Origin: Aphanothece sp. CMT-3BRIN-NPC111 | Lineage (GTDB): Bacteria > Cyanobacteriota > Cyanobacteriia > Cyanobacteriales > JAHHGU01 | Length of the DNA: 64,000 nt | Direction of reading: 5' to 3' | Assembly (NCBI GenBank): GCA_019359765.1 | Contig: JAHHGU010000014.1 | Span: 1 to 64,000, forward strand | Shown: piece by piece, positions 36,501 to 43,937 of the stretch | How positions within the stretch are numbered: the stretch's first letter is position 1 | How the letters are laid out: every line of letters starts with the position of its first letter | Position numbers and translations under genes: made by a program | The notes under the pieces: model-generated | Told to the model about the DNA's origin: nothing | Seen by the model: only the letters and a program-made list of their open reading frames with translations | Database searches by the model: none

Positions 36501-39145
36501 TTGAAGTGGCACTGTCGCCTACATTCCGACCAATTTCGTTCTTTGTCCAGCGTGGCGAAGCGATCGCATCTGGAAGGACAGAAGGCGATCGCCTGCTGGT
36601 ACGGGGGGAAAGCTTTCCCATCAGCATATTGAAGACTTTTGCACCCCTGCCAAGTGCGATCGCAGCCCAGCCTCTTTCTGGGCTTCTTTCTGGAAACTTT
36701 GACATCAACCTGGCAACTCGCAGCATCATCGGAAATAATGTAGAAATCGACCAACCGATCATAGGTACCCTTAAAGGGGACAAATTAATCGGCAACTTCC
36801 AGTACGCTGGTGGAGTTGCCAAGCTCACCAACGCGGAGCTTCAACAAGGCAACAGTCGATATTTACTCAGTGGTAGCCTCGCCCAAACAGCCAATGGTCC
36901 CCAATTCCAAGGCCAACTCAAAATTCCCAACGGGCAAATCCAGGACATACTCACCGCCCTTCAGATATTTGAATTACAAGACCTAACTCGCGGCTTCGCA
37001 AGTCGCACCTATGGCAGAGCCGCTGACATACAGCCCACAGGAGAAGGCTTGCCAGAGGCTCCCCTGATAACCCAGCTACGCCGCTTCTCGGAAGTAGAAG
37101 CAATGCTGGCGCAAGAGCGCGCTAGAGAAGAAGATTCGCCGCTACCGGAACTCAAGGATTTAGAAGGCACTTTCACGGGCGAAATAACAGTTGCTGGCTC
37201 CTTGCAGCAGGGAATAACTGCCAACTTTGACATCCTCGGTTCTGACTGGAATTGGAAAAGGTACCAAGACAACGAACTCATTCCCCGCTACAAACTTGAT
37301 AGAGTCATCGCCCAAGGTCGCTTTGAAAAAGGCATTTTGACCTTACTGCCGCTAAGAATTGAATCTGGCGAAGGTCTAGTAGCTTTTTCTGGGACAGTTG
37401 GGGGAGAGCAGCAGTCGGGTCAGGTGCGCGTCCAAAATTTCCCAGTAGAAACCCTACAAGATTTCGTTGACCTGCCCGTTAATGCCACTGGCAATCTCAA
37501 TGCTACTGCGACCATAGCCGGTAGCACTCAAAATCCCCAAGCTAGAGGTGAAGTGAGCATTATTGGGGGGACGCTGAACCAGACGCCCGTCCAAACAGCT
37601 CAAGGCAGTTTCAGCTACGATGAGGCCCGCTTGAATTTTTTCAGCACAGCCCTTGTTTCTGCAAACGATCCCATTCAAATTACTGGTAGTGTCCCTTACA
37701 AATTGCCCTTTGCTACCATGCAATCGGCAAGCAATGAAATTAGTGTAGACATCAATGTGCAAAACCAGGGTTTGGCTTTGTTAAACCTGCTCAGTCGTGG
37801 GCAAGTAGCTTGGGTTGATGGTCAGGGGAAAGTAGATCTCTCCGTGCGGGGAACTGTTGACCAGACGGCAGGTAAAATTCAGCAACTCGTCGCTCAAGGG
37901 GTTGCGGTCGTGCAAAACGCCACCCTGAATGCTCAGGCGCTACCCGGCTCCCTAACCGAAGTGACGGGCAGAGTATTGTTTGATTTTGACCGTATCCAGG
38001 TAGAAAGCTTGCAGGGTAGGTTCAGTGAGGGTCAATTAGTAGCTTCTGGAGTCATTCCTATTTCTGTTCCGCAGCCAACAGAAAATCCACTCACTGTTAC
38101 CCTAAACCAGCTGGCTCTAAACATTAAGGGACGTTACAGCGGGGGGGTTAACGGCAACTTGGTGCTTACCGGCGCAGCACTGAATCCCCAAATTGGTGGC
38201 GCACTGGAGCTGGTTAATGGTCAGGTGTTGCTGGCAGAAACGGCTAATGCCTCCATACCAACTGCATCACCAGCTTCATCGGGTGGCTCTGGCTCAGAAC
38301 CTCGAGAAACTGGCGTAATAGGATTTAATAACCTGCAAATCGGTCTTGGTAAAGGCGTTCAAATCACGCGCCCGCCGGTTCTGAACTTTCTAGCCACTGG
38401 TAACCTGACTATAAATGGCACCTTGGATAATATTCGTCCGCAGGGCACAGTTGAACTGGAGCGTGGTCAGGTGAATTTGTTTACTACCCAGTTTCGCTTG
38501 GCTCGCGGCTATCCGCAGACAGCGCAGTTTCTCCCCAATCAAGGACTCATCCCCAACCTGGATGTTCGTCTCATAGCCTTGGTTCCAGAGACGACTCGCA
38601 GTCGCCTTCCTAGCAATCCTTTGTCTACTGAGATTAGCGATGTTCCTGCAACCAGCTTGGGCGCTTTGCAATCGATTCGTATCGAAGCCCGAGTCATAGG
38701 ACCTGCCAATCAATTGGGCGAGAACCTGGAGTTGAGGAGTAATCCGTCCCGCGGCGAAGCAGAAATTGTTGCGCTTTTGGGCGGGGGCTTTGTGGAAACA
38801 CTGGGTCGTGGAGACACGACGCTGGGACTAGCAAATTTGGCTGGGTCAGCCCTCCTTGGTAACGTTCAGAATGTGATTGGTGACACCTTGGGCTTGAGCG
38901 AGTTTCGCCTGTTCCCAACTCTTACCAAGGACGAAAAGCGGCAGACTGCGACACTAGGATTGGGAGTAGAGGCGGGGATTGATATCACACCCAAAATCTC
39001 TACGTCTGTGTCGAAGGTTTTAACCGCTGACGATCCACCCCAGTACAACCTGCGCTACCGAGTCAATGACGAGATTCTCTTGCGCGGTTCTACTGATTTA
39101 TCTGGGGATAGTCGGGCGGTGCTGGAGTATGAAAATAGGTTTTAA
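33509..39145 (+). CDS. TamB-like (DUF490) translocation and assembly / lipid transport protein
   Basis: A giant 1878-residue envelope protein of the TamB/AsmA-like family. Such proteins are anchored in the inner membrane, span the periplasm as a beta-groove, and serve outer-membrane protein assembly or lipid transport. An N-terminal anchor is visible at about residues 30-60 (SISLGIVVLVGFMGSLGAAW). The C-terminal DUF490 domain includes GFNNLQIGLGKGVQITRPPV, TINGTLDNIRPQGTVELERG and SNPSRGEAEIVALLGGGF, and ends in a beta-barrel-like VLEYENRF. Residues about 626-913 contain tandem repeats encoded by a 216-bp unit. A TAA stop is followed directly by heptamer repeats. Confidence 0.9.
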   Translation: MTKSPNSGQKLKGGVLPLNRRISLILLSRTSISLGIVVLVGFMGSLGAAWFFVQRQLAPLVERNLSETLNRPFNLGRVESFSLINLRFGPSAIPATPTDPDRLSVQAVDVAFNPIKLLLNRTLELDVTLVKPDVYIEQDSEGRWVSTAIKAQEGKGPIKTELQVVRAAQADIVLVPFPNAGNSKVPVAITQFNGTGRLLDNNQRIAFDLEGQLVKGGNFTIKGENRRAARQTNIAIAGQNMLAADISRLVKLDAVKLYAGRVDGNLEVQLRPEQPTLFLGIANFKQVTAKIAQVPQLFTNTTGPLGFKGTVIQLQNINTIYGQIPTQLNGALDTQSGYNISARTAPVGLKNLLNTFNLKIPVAAAAELQANLKVTGLLQKPVVSGTAITTKIAQIDRLNFRAIRTNFELAGSTLSFTGFQALPVVGGQMSGSGQIKLGQKGGVVFDVQAQNLPGDTLARIYGAAPPVIIGPVSAKAQVFGPTGNLETLVEFQAPAATYPGRGEVAIAPGGTIVFRNTIFQVAGGTVKGGGKIAEGLWQGEIQASDVPGSALAPLIGREVPPPLQGLLSGTFNLSGNTRSFKPETIQGSGSGRLQVAGGSVTATNVQLGNGNWRGNFVTNGVQLAGLSANIPAQLKPGRLSGNFNLSGDLAAIRPETITGTGSGRVNLPNGTINASSLQLAGGGWKGNFAVNNVQLASLSANIPAQLKPGRLSGNFNLSGDLAAIRPETITGTGSGRVNLPNGTINASSLQLAGGGWKGNFGVNNVQLASLSANIPAQLKPGRLSGNFNLSGSLAAIKPETITGTGSGRVNLPDGSITASALQLRGGGWKGNFALDDVQLASLSANIPAQLKPGRLSGNFNLSGSLAAIKPETITGTGSGRVNLPDGSITASSLQLRGGRWQGNFAANDVDLGRLAQLASVNGSSTEGTPSLQGRLSGTVNASGSLAAFNPRAIQASGQVRLENFAAEGLEFDPLLTGEVNIAPRQGVNLQLAGVQDRIEVALSPTFRPISFFVQRGEAIASGRTEGDRLLVRGESFPISILKTFAPLPSAIAAQPLSGLLSGNFDINLATRSIIGNNVEIDQPIIGTLKGDKLIGNFQYAGGVAKLTNAELQQGNSRYLLSGSLAQTANGPQFQGQLKIPNGQIQDILTALQIFELQDLTRGFASRTYGRAADIQPTGEGLPEAPLITQLRRFSEVEAMLAQERAREEDSPLPELKDLEGTFTGEITVAGSLQQGITANFDILGSDWNWKRYQDNELIPRYKLDRVIAQGRFEKGILTLLPLRIESGEGLVAFSGTVGGEQQSGQVRVQNFPVETLQDFVDLPVNATGNLNATATIAGSTQNPQARGEVSIIGGTLNQTPVQTAQGSFSYDEARLNFFSTALVSANDPIQITGSVPYKLPFATMQSASNEISVDINVQNQGLALLNLLSRGQVAWVDGQGKVDLSVRGTVDQTAGKIQQLVAQGVAVVQNATLNAQALPGSLTEVTGRVLFDFDRIQVESLQGRFSEGQLVASGVIPISVPQPTENPLTVTLNQLALNIKGRYSGGVNGNLVLTGAALNPQIGGALELVNGQVLLAETANASIPTASPASSGGSGSEPRETGVIGFNNLQIGLGKGVQITRPPVLNFLATGNLTINGTLDNIRPQGTVELERGQVNLFTTQFRLARGYPQTAQFLPNQGLIPNLDVRLIALVPETTRSRLPSNPLSTEISDVPATSLGALQSIRIEARVIGPANQLGENLELRSNPSRGEAEIVALLGGGFVETLGRGDTTLGLANLAGSALLGNVQNVIGDTLGLSEFRLFPTLTKDEKRQTATLGLGVEAGIDITPKISTSVSKVLTADDPPQYNLRYRVNDEILLRGSTDLSGDSRAVLEYENRF
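35384..36247 (+). repeat. Four near-identical 216-bp in-frame tandem repeats inside the TamB-like gene
   Basis: The anchor TTATCTGCAAATATCCCCGC recurs starting at 35384, 35600, 35816 and 36032, exactly 216 bp (72 codons) apart. Each unit encodes LSANIPAQLKPGRLSGNFNL and then ETITGTGSGRVNLP. Units differ at few positions, the later two sharing IKPETI and DGSIT variants. A more diverged unit precedes them. The near-identity indicates recent duplication or gene conversion. Confidence 0.92.
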
Positions 39146-39148
39146 TAA

Positions 39149-39170
39149 GTTTTGAGTTTTGAGTTTTGAG
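39149..39170. repeat. STRR heptamer run (GTTTTGA x3)
   Basis: Three direct copies of the heptamer GTTTTGA, starting 3 bp after the TamB stop codon. This is the short tandemly repeated class common in cyanobacteria. A run of the complementary heptamer TCAAAAC lies at 40964-40984 on the other side of the ATPase gene. Confidence 0.85.
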
Positions 39171-39220
39171 CAATAGTATTGCGCCCGCCCCGCTTTTGGC
39201 AATACCGTGTTGTGTGCCGT

Positions 39221-40816
39221 TTAAGCTATTTGGGGCAGATATTGTCTCATTGCATCAACCAATTCCTCTTTGCGAGAGCCTTTGAATAATCGCACTAGTA
39301 GTTTGTCATATTGTCCGTTTCCAAGCCCAAATATTCCTGATATTCTATTGGTCAAACTTTTTCTATTATAAATCAACAAAAGTTCGTTAAGGTTTCTTGC
39401 CTCTAGAGTATCTTGAAATTTAGTTTTTGTTTCCATATAAATTTGTGAAATGTTAATTCTGCCTAATGTTGTTGCCAAGCCGTCAGATAAGCCTTGCTCA
39501 TTGTTACCCTCTTTTGAGAACGCTCCGAGTTTATATTCAACTATTTTTTCAGCTTTAGAAGAAACCTGTACTCCAAATTCTGCACTCATCGAATCAATAA
39601 GAAAATCTATTACCTCGTTTACTTTTTGGTCAGGATTTAACTCCAATTGTTCAGCAATTATTCTTAGAATAGGCTCTACACAAAACAAGTTTTCAATTTC
39701 CGCTACTGATATTGTGAAAACACCATGTTTAAGTAAAGCTTGCTTTTCTTCTTCCTCTTTGTAGTCACTGTCAATTAGCCCAAATACATTCAAATGGTGT
39801 ATATTTTCATTTGCCCGCAAAGCCTTCGTAGCTTCTATAACTTTGTGTCCGCTTCCTCTTGGTATGATGTGATATTCTGGGTAAACAAGCTGATAAATTG
39901 TTGTATCTAAGCTTCCATTTTCGCCTTCACAAAAGATGATATTTTTTCGAGTACCAAGAATTTCTAAGATTAAACCATCTGGCAAATAATCATCCTTCGG
40001 CACCTCATCCCATTCCCATAAATTGTTACCATTATAGCTTTTAATCCAAAACTTATGAGCATCTTTTCTTGAAGAGGCAAAGTCTAAATCGTGAGTAATG
40101 TAAATTAAGAGCTTAGACTGTGACAATTCCTCAACCTTGTTCCAAAGCTTATCCACTAAAGATTTATGTAGATGTATTTCCGGTTCATCTATTATTATAA
40201 TTGAATTTTCTGGAGCACAGAGGCATTGTCCAATTAGATATAAGGTCACTCTCTCTCCATCGCTCATTTCTTTACCGTGATATTCAGGTTCGCTTTGCTT
40301 CCTAACTAGGACTTTTCCATCATTGAAGGAAATTTGTCGATGAGGCATAATATCAGACCAAATCCTTACAATAATATCAATTGGGGCATCAGGAACTGAA
40401 ATATAGGCTTGTGTCGCTTTGGTTTGAGCTGTATGCAATCGGTCTCTTTCCGCACTTTTTGCAAAAAGGAGTGACAATAATTTATCAAAGTCGTTTAATA
40501 AATATGTAGTAGGGCTATTTCCCCAACGAGCGTGCATTTTTTGTGCATTTGAAGCATGTTGGTCATCTCTACCATATAAAAATGATTTTTCCGCTTGCTC
40601 CAAATTTTTAAGTTGTGCGAAGTCAGGAATATTTAGTGCTTTTTGAGCACTAATTCTGTGAACTATTAGTTGGTTATGCATTTGTTGTTCCATCCAAGCA
40701 CCAAGGCGTGACTTGCCTGAACCATTAGCTCCAATAAGAACAATATTATTGTCTGTAGTTAGTGTTTCTGTCTGATTGGTTCCAGTTCTATTTGGAAGTG
40801 TAATATTATATGTCAT
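39221..40816 (-). CDS. ABC-type ATPase fused to a DUF4435/TOPRIM-like domain (candidate defence gene)
   Basis: A protein of about 531 residues. The N-terminal half is an SMC/ABC-like ATPase: Walker A VLIGANGSGKSRLGAWM (about 25-41), signature EMSDGERVTLYLIGQ, Walker B SIIIIDEPEIHLH and H-loop IYITHDLDFASS. From about residue 288 a second domain resembles DUF4435: KNIIFCEGENGSLDTTIYQL, IIPRGSGHKVIEATKALR, VFGLIDSDYKEEEEKQALL and SVAEIENLFCVEPI. Acidic residues of the CEG and DSD segments would form a TOPRIM-like metal site. The two domains in one chain recall the PARIS defence proteins AriA and AriB, but the protein is compact, so this is an inference. The start at 40816 (MTYNITLPNRTG) is preferred over 40849. 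It is AT-rich compared with its neighbours. Confidence 0.75.
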   Translation of the reverse strand: MTYNITLPNRTGTNQTETLTTDNNIVLIGANGSGKSRLGAWMEQQMHNQLIVHRISAQKALNIPDFAQLKNLEQAEKSFLYGRDDQHASNAQKMHARWGNSPTTYLLNDFDKLLSLLFAKSAERDRLHTAQTKATQAYISVPDAPIDIIVRIWSDIMPHRQISFNDGKVLVRKQSEPEYHGKEMSDGERVTLYLIGQCLCAPENSIIIIDEPEIHLHKSLVDKLWNKVEELSQSKLLIYITHDLDFASSRKDAHKFWIKSYNGNNLWEWDEVPKDDYLPDGLILEILGTRKNIIFCEGENGSLDTTIYQLVYPEYHIIPRGSGHKVIEATKALRANENIHHLNVFGLIDSDYKEEEEKQALLKHGVFTISVAEIENLFCVEPILRIIAEQLELNPDQKVNEVIDFLIDSMSAEFGVQVSSKAEKIVEYKLGAFSKEGNNEQGLSDGLATTLGRINISQIYMETKTKFQDTLEARNLNELLLIYNRKSLTNRISGIFGLGNGQYDKLLVRLFKGSRKEELVDAMRQYLPQIA

Positions 40817-40963
40817 GATTATTTTGAAGGTTCGACAAATGGCACACAATTATTTGCTTAGGGCTATAAAACCGTTTATAATTGCTTGTAAATATTTTTA
40901 ATTATTTAAATGCAAAAGGTTTATGATCAATCAAATTTAACGAAAGCCAAAATATTTCACAAT

Positions 40964-40984
40964 TCAAAACTCAAAACTCAAAAT
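40964..40984. repeat. STRR heptamer run (TCAAAAC-type)
   Basis: Two TCAAAAC heptamers and one TCAAAAT, ending against the stop codon of the sugar permease gene at 40985. It is the reverse complement of the run at 39149-39170, so the two form inverted repeats around the ATPase gene. Confidence 0.8.
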
Positions 40985-41866
40985 TCATAACTGTTTTGTT
41001 GACAGCTTGAGATTTAAAATTGACAGCCCCAAAATTACCAGAAACAGCACTAGACCAATCGTGCAGGCATAGCTCATCTCTAGGTTCTGAAAGGCTTGCT
41101 CATACAGGTAATAAACAACTGTCTTAGAACTGTTGCGCGGGCCTCCCTGGGTCATGATGTAAACTTCTTCAAACACCTTGGTGGCAGAAATGGCAGAAAT
41201 TACCGCTACCAGCACCAGATAAGGGCGCATCAAGGGCACTGTTATGTCCCAGTGCTTGCGGACACCATCTGAGCCATCAATCGCCGCAGCTTCGTAGAGG
41301 TCAGTTGGAATTGATTGCAACCCTGCCAGGTAAATCACCATGTAGTAGCCCAGTCCCTTCCATACTGTCACTGCCATGACACTAAAAATTGCCCAGCTGG
41401 GGCTAGTGAGCCAAGGAACTCCCGATCCTAGCCCTAACTGTTTGAGCAGTTGATTGAGTAGACCGTTTTCTGCATATAGAAACTTCCAGGCGATACCAGC
41501 AACAACCATGGAAATAACCACTGGTGTATAAAAAGACGCTCTGAACCAATTAATGCCTCTTAGTTTCTGGTTGACCAAGATAGCCATCCCCAAGGGTGCT
41601 ATAACTAAAATCGGCACAACACCGACCAAATACAGCAGCGTATTCCGCAGCGTCTGCCAAAATACTGCGTCAGCCCAAAGACGGCGTAAGTTAGCAAAGC
41701 CGACCCACTCAGGCATCTGGGTGAGGTCGTATTCATAGCGAGTGAAGCTCAGGTAAAACGCTTCTAGAGCAGGCCAAAAGACCGTCAGAGTCAATACAAC
41801 GATCGCAGGCAGCAAAAACAGGTAGGGGGTCAGTTGCTGTTTGATGAAAATACTATCTTTTTGCAT
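40985..41866 (-). CDS. Sugar ABC transporter permease (MalF/UgpA type)
   Basis: A 293-residue integral membrane permease with about six helices, for uptake of a sugar or glycerol-phosphate-type substrate. It starts with QQLTPYLFLLPAIVVLTLTV, and the cytoplasmic EAA loop that contacts the ATPase is complete: YEAAAIDGSDGVRKHWDITV followed by PLMRP. IMTQGGPRNSSKTVVYYLYE is the usual periplasmic segment. No partner permease, binding protein or ATPase gene is next to it, so it must work with components encoded elsewhere. Its stop is adjacent to a heptamer repeat run. The substrate is not determinable. Confidence 0.9.
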   Translation of the reverse strand: MQKDSIFIKQQLTPYLFLLPAIVVLTLTVFWPALEAFYLSFTRYEYDLTQMPEWVGFANLRRLWADAVFWQTLRNTLLYLVGVVPILVIAPLGMAILVNQKLRGINWFRASFYTPVVISMVVAGIAWKFLYAENGLLNQLLKQLGLGSGVPWLTSPSWAIFSVMAVTVWKGLGYYMVIYLAGLQSIPTDLYEAAAIDGSDGVRKHWDITVPLMRPYLVLVAVISAISATKVFEEVYIMTQGGPRNSSKTVVYYLYEQAFQNLEMSYACTIGLVLFLVILGLSILNLKLSTKQL

Positions 41867-42027
41867 CCTACGTATTTATAGCAATTAGCAGTTAGCTTTT
41901 AGCAAACATACAGCATCTCGCTTGTGTATGGGGCGAGGTAGATTCTGAAGAGCCATTATGGCGACTGCTATATCTCCTGAAATGGCAGCTCTACTCGTAT
42001 AGCGAGGTAGCAGCTTATCATAACAGT

Positions 42028-43848
42028 CTAACTTTCACTGGCAGGAGAAACTGTACGGCTAGAGGTGGGAATATTTTCTGCTAGCTGGCTACTCGCGGCA
42101 CCATCTCCAACCCACCGACTTGCTATCGGCATCCGCCAGCCAGTGCCAAAGGCACGGTCAGTAATCTTTAATCCAGGAGGAGCCTGCCGGCGCTTAAATT
42201 CAGCACGGGCAACCATTCGCATTACTTTGTTTACCACAGCCGAGTTGTGACCGACAGCAACAATCTGAGCAGGAGATTGGTGGTCATGAATCAAGCGTTG
42301 CAAAATGTCGTCGAGAACCTCATAAGACGGCAGAGAGTCTTGATCGACCTGATCCGGTTTAAGTTCAGCACTGGGCGGCTTGATGAGGATATGGTTGGGG
42401 ATAATTTCCCCTTTGCCATCAGTCGCAGCTGCCTTAGCGTTAAGCCAGTTGCACAATGTATAAACACGAGTTTTGGGGACATCCGCGATCGCAGCTAGCC
42501 CCCCACTCATATCCCCATAGAGAGTGCAGTAACCGACTGCCATTTCTGACTTGTTGCCAGTGGAGATGAGGAGATAGCCAAACTTGTTAGCGATCGCCAT
42601 CAATAAATTACCCCGAATTCGCGCTTGAATATTCTCCTCTGCCAGCCCAAAAGCTGTGCCTGCAAACAGTGGTTCTAGGGTTTTGTCGTAAGCTTGCATT
42701 AACTCACCGATGGGCAGCGTGTGAGTCTGGATGCCCAAATTTTGTGCTAATTCCAAAGCATCTGTAACTGAGTGGTCAGAACTGTAAGGGGAAGGCATGA
42801 GGACGCCGAAAACATTTTCTTTACCCAGTGCAACAGTGGTGATCGCGGCTACCAGTGCCGAATCAACACCCCCACTCAAACCAATTACAACCTTAGAAAA
42901 TCCACACTTACGGGCATAGTCGCGGACACCCAAGACAAGCGCACCCCAAATTTCCTCGTCTTCGCTTGCTGGCGGTGATGCCACAACTGCTGGCATTAAA
43001 TCCCGTTTTTGTTCATCAAATTCTAGTACCAGCAAATCCGTCTCAAAGGCACGGGCGCGACAAACCAATTCCCCAGCGCGGTTAAAAGCTACACTACAGC
43101 CATCAAAAATTAAGTCATCATTTCCCCCCACCTGATTTGTGTAGAGGATAGGTTGCTGGTAACGAACAGCTGCGGCACGCAGCATTGCTTCTCGCAACCG
43201 CTGCTTACCAGTGGTGTAGGGCGACGCTGACAGATTCACCATCAAGTCCACGCCCTGTTTGGCTAAATCAGCAATGGGATTAATCGTATAGCTGCGTTTA
43301 CCCCAAAATTCCTCATCGTTCCATAAGTCTTCGCAAATGGTGACGCCAATGGTAATAGACTTTTGAGTTATGAGTTTTGAGTTTTGAGTTAAATTCAGAA
43401 TTTCTTTTGACTCATCAAGATTGAGAGTGAAAGAATTGCTTTGAAGACCAGGCTCAAAGTATCTGTATTCATCAAATACATCGTAGAAAGGTAAGAGACG
43501 CTTGTGAAAGATTTGCTGAATCTTGCCTTGCTGTAACCAGGCGATGCTATTGAATAAGGGCTTACCACCGTCAAGATGGGCGTTGGGATTAGGCTCTACA
43601 GTTCCTACCAAAACAGCCAACTGAGGGGGCAAATCTTCTGCCAGCTGTTGCAGGGTAGTTGCCATTGACTCAACGAAGCTGGGATTGAGCAGTAAATCTC
43701 GTGGGGGATAGCCACACAGAGAAAGTTCCGGTGTCAGTAGCAGATGGACGCCTTGAGCAGATGCCTGTTGAGCCGCTGCTAATATTTGCTCTGCGTTGCC
43801 AGCGAGGTTTCCAATAGTGGGATTGAGTTGAGCGATCGCTAGTTTCAT
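42028..43848 (-). CDS. nadE: Glutamine-dependent NAD+ synthetase
   Basis: Catalyses the last step of NAD synthesis, amidation of NaAD with ammonia from glutamine. The 606-residue protein has an N-terminal nitrilase-type glutaminase (Glu in LLLTPELSLCGYPPRDLLL, Lys in HKRLLPFYDVF, Cys172 in GVTICEDLW) and a C-terminal synthetase with the PP-loop VIGLSGGVDSALVAAI, GNKSEMAVGYCTLYGDMSGG and KPPSAELKPDQ. Odd: codons 154-163, about ten residues before the catalytic Cys, are built from four TTTTGAG-type heptamers (43361-43388), giving LTQNSKLITQKS. A palindrome GGAATCAATTCC lies 9 bp upstream of the start and could be an operator, but this is weak. It heads the NAD-related gene group. Confidence 0.95.
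   Translation of the reverse strand: MKLAIAQLNPTIGNLAGNAEQILAAAQQASAQGVHLLLTPELSLCGYPPRDLLLNPSFVESMATTLQQLAEDLPPQLAVLVGTVEPNPNAHLDGGKPLFNSIAWLQQGKIQQIFHKRLLPFYDVFDEYRYFEPGLQSNSFTLNLDESKEILNLTQNSKLITQKSITIGVTICEDLWNDEEFWGKRSYTINPIADLAKQGVDLMVNLSASPYTTGKQRLREAMLRAAAVRYQQPILYTNQVGGNDDLIFDGCSVAFNRAGELVCRARAFETDLLVLEFDEQKRDLMPAVVASPPASEDEEIWGALVLGVRDYARKCGFSKVVIGLSGGVDSALVAAITTVALGKENVFGVLMPSPYSSDHSVTDALELAQNLGIQTHTLPIGELMQAYDKTLEPLFAGTAFGLAEENIQARIRGNLLMAIANKFGYLLISTGNKSEMAVGYCTLYGDMSGGLAAIADVPKTRVYTLCNWLNAKAAATDGKGEIIPNHILIKPPSAELKPDQVDQDSLPSYEVLDDILQRLIHDHQSPAQIVAVGHNSAVVNKVMRMVARAEFKRRQAPPGLKITDRAFGTGWRMPIASRWVGDGAASSQLAENIPTSSRTVSPASES
43361..43388. repeat. STRR heptamer run inside nadE
   Basis: Four heptamers (TTTTGAG, TTATGAG, TTTTGAG, TTTTGAG) within the coding region of NAD synthetase. 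The reading frame stays open through them. The same motif occurs intergenically at 39149, 40964 and 46575. Confidence 0.85.
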
Positions 43849-43937
43849 GATCTTAAGGAATCAATTCCATTTTGAATTTGAGATTTTAGATTATTCGACG
43901 ACTTTAGAAGCGGGTTTGCGGGTTAACAGTTTCAGAT

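Noticed and set aside
39176..39205. GTATTGC...GCAATAC inverted repeat as a terminator after the TamB-like gene
   Set aside because: Seven paired bases with a 16-nt spacer and no T-run; too weak to call a terminator.
43857..43868. GGAATCAATTCC palindrome before nadE as an NrtR operator
   Set aside because: The palindrome is short, I do not know the exact NrtR consensus for this lineage, and no second copy was seen upstream of pncB or nadD.
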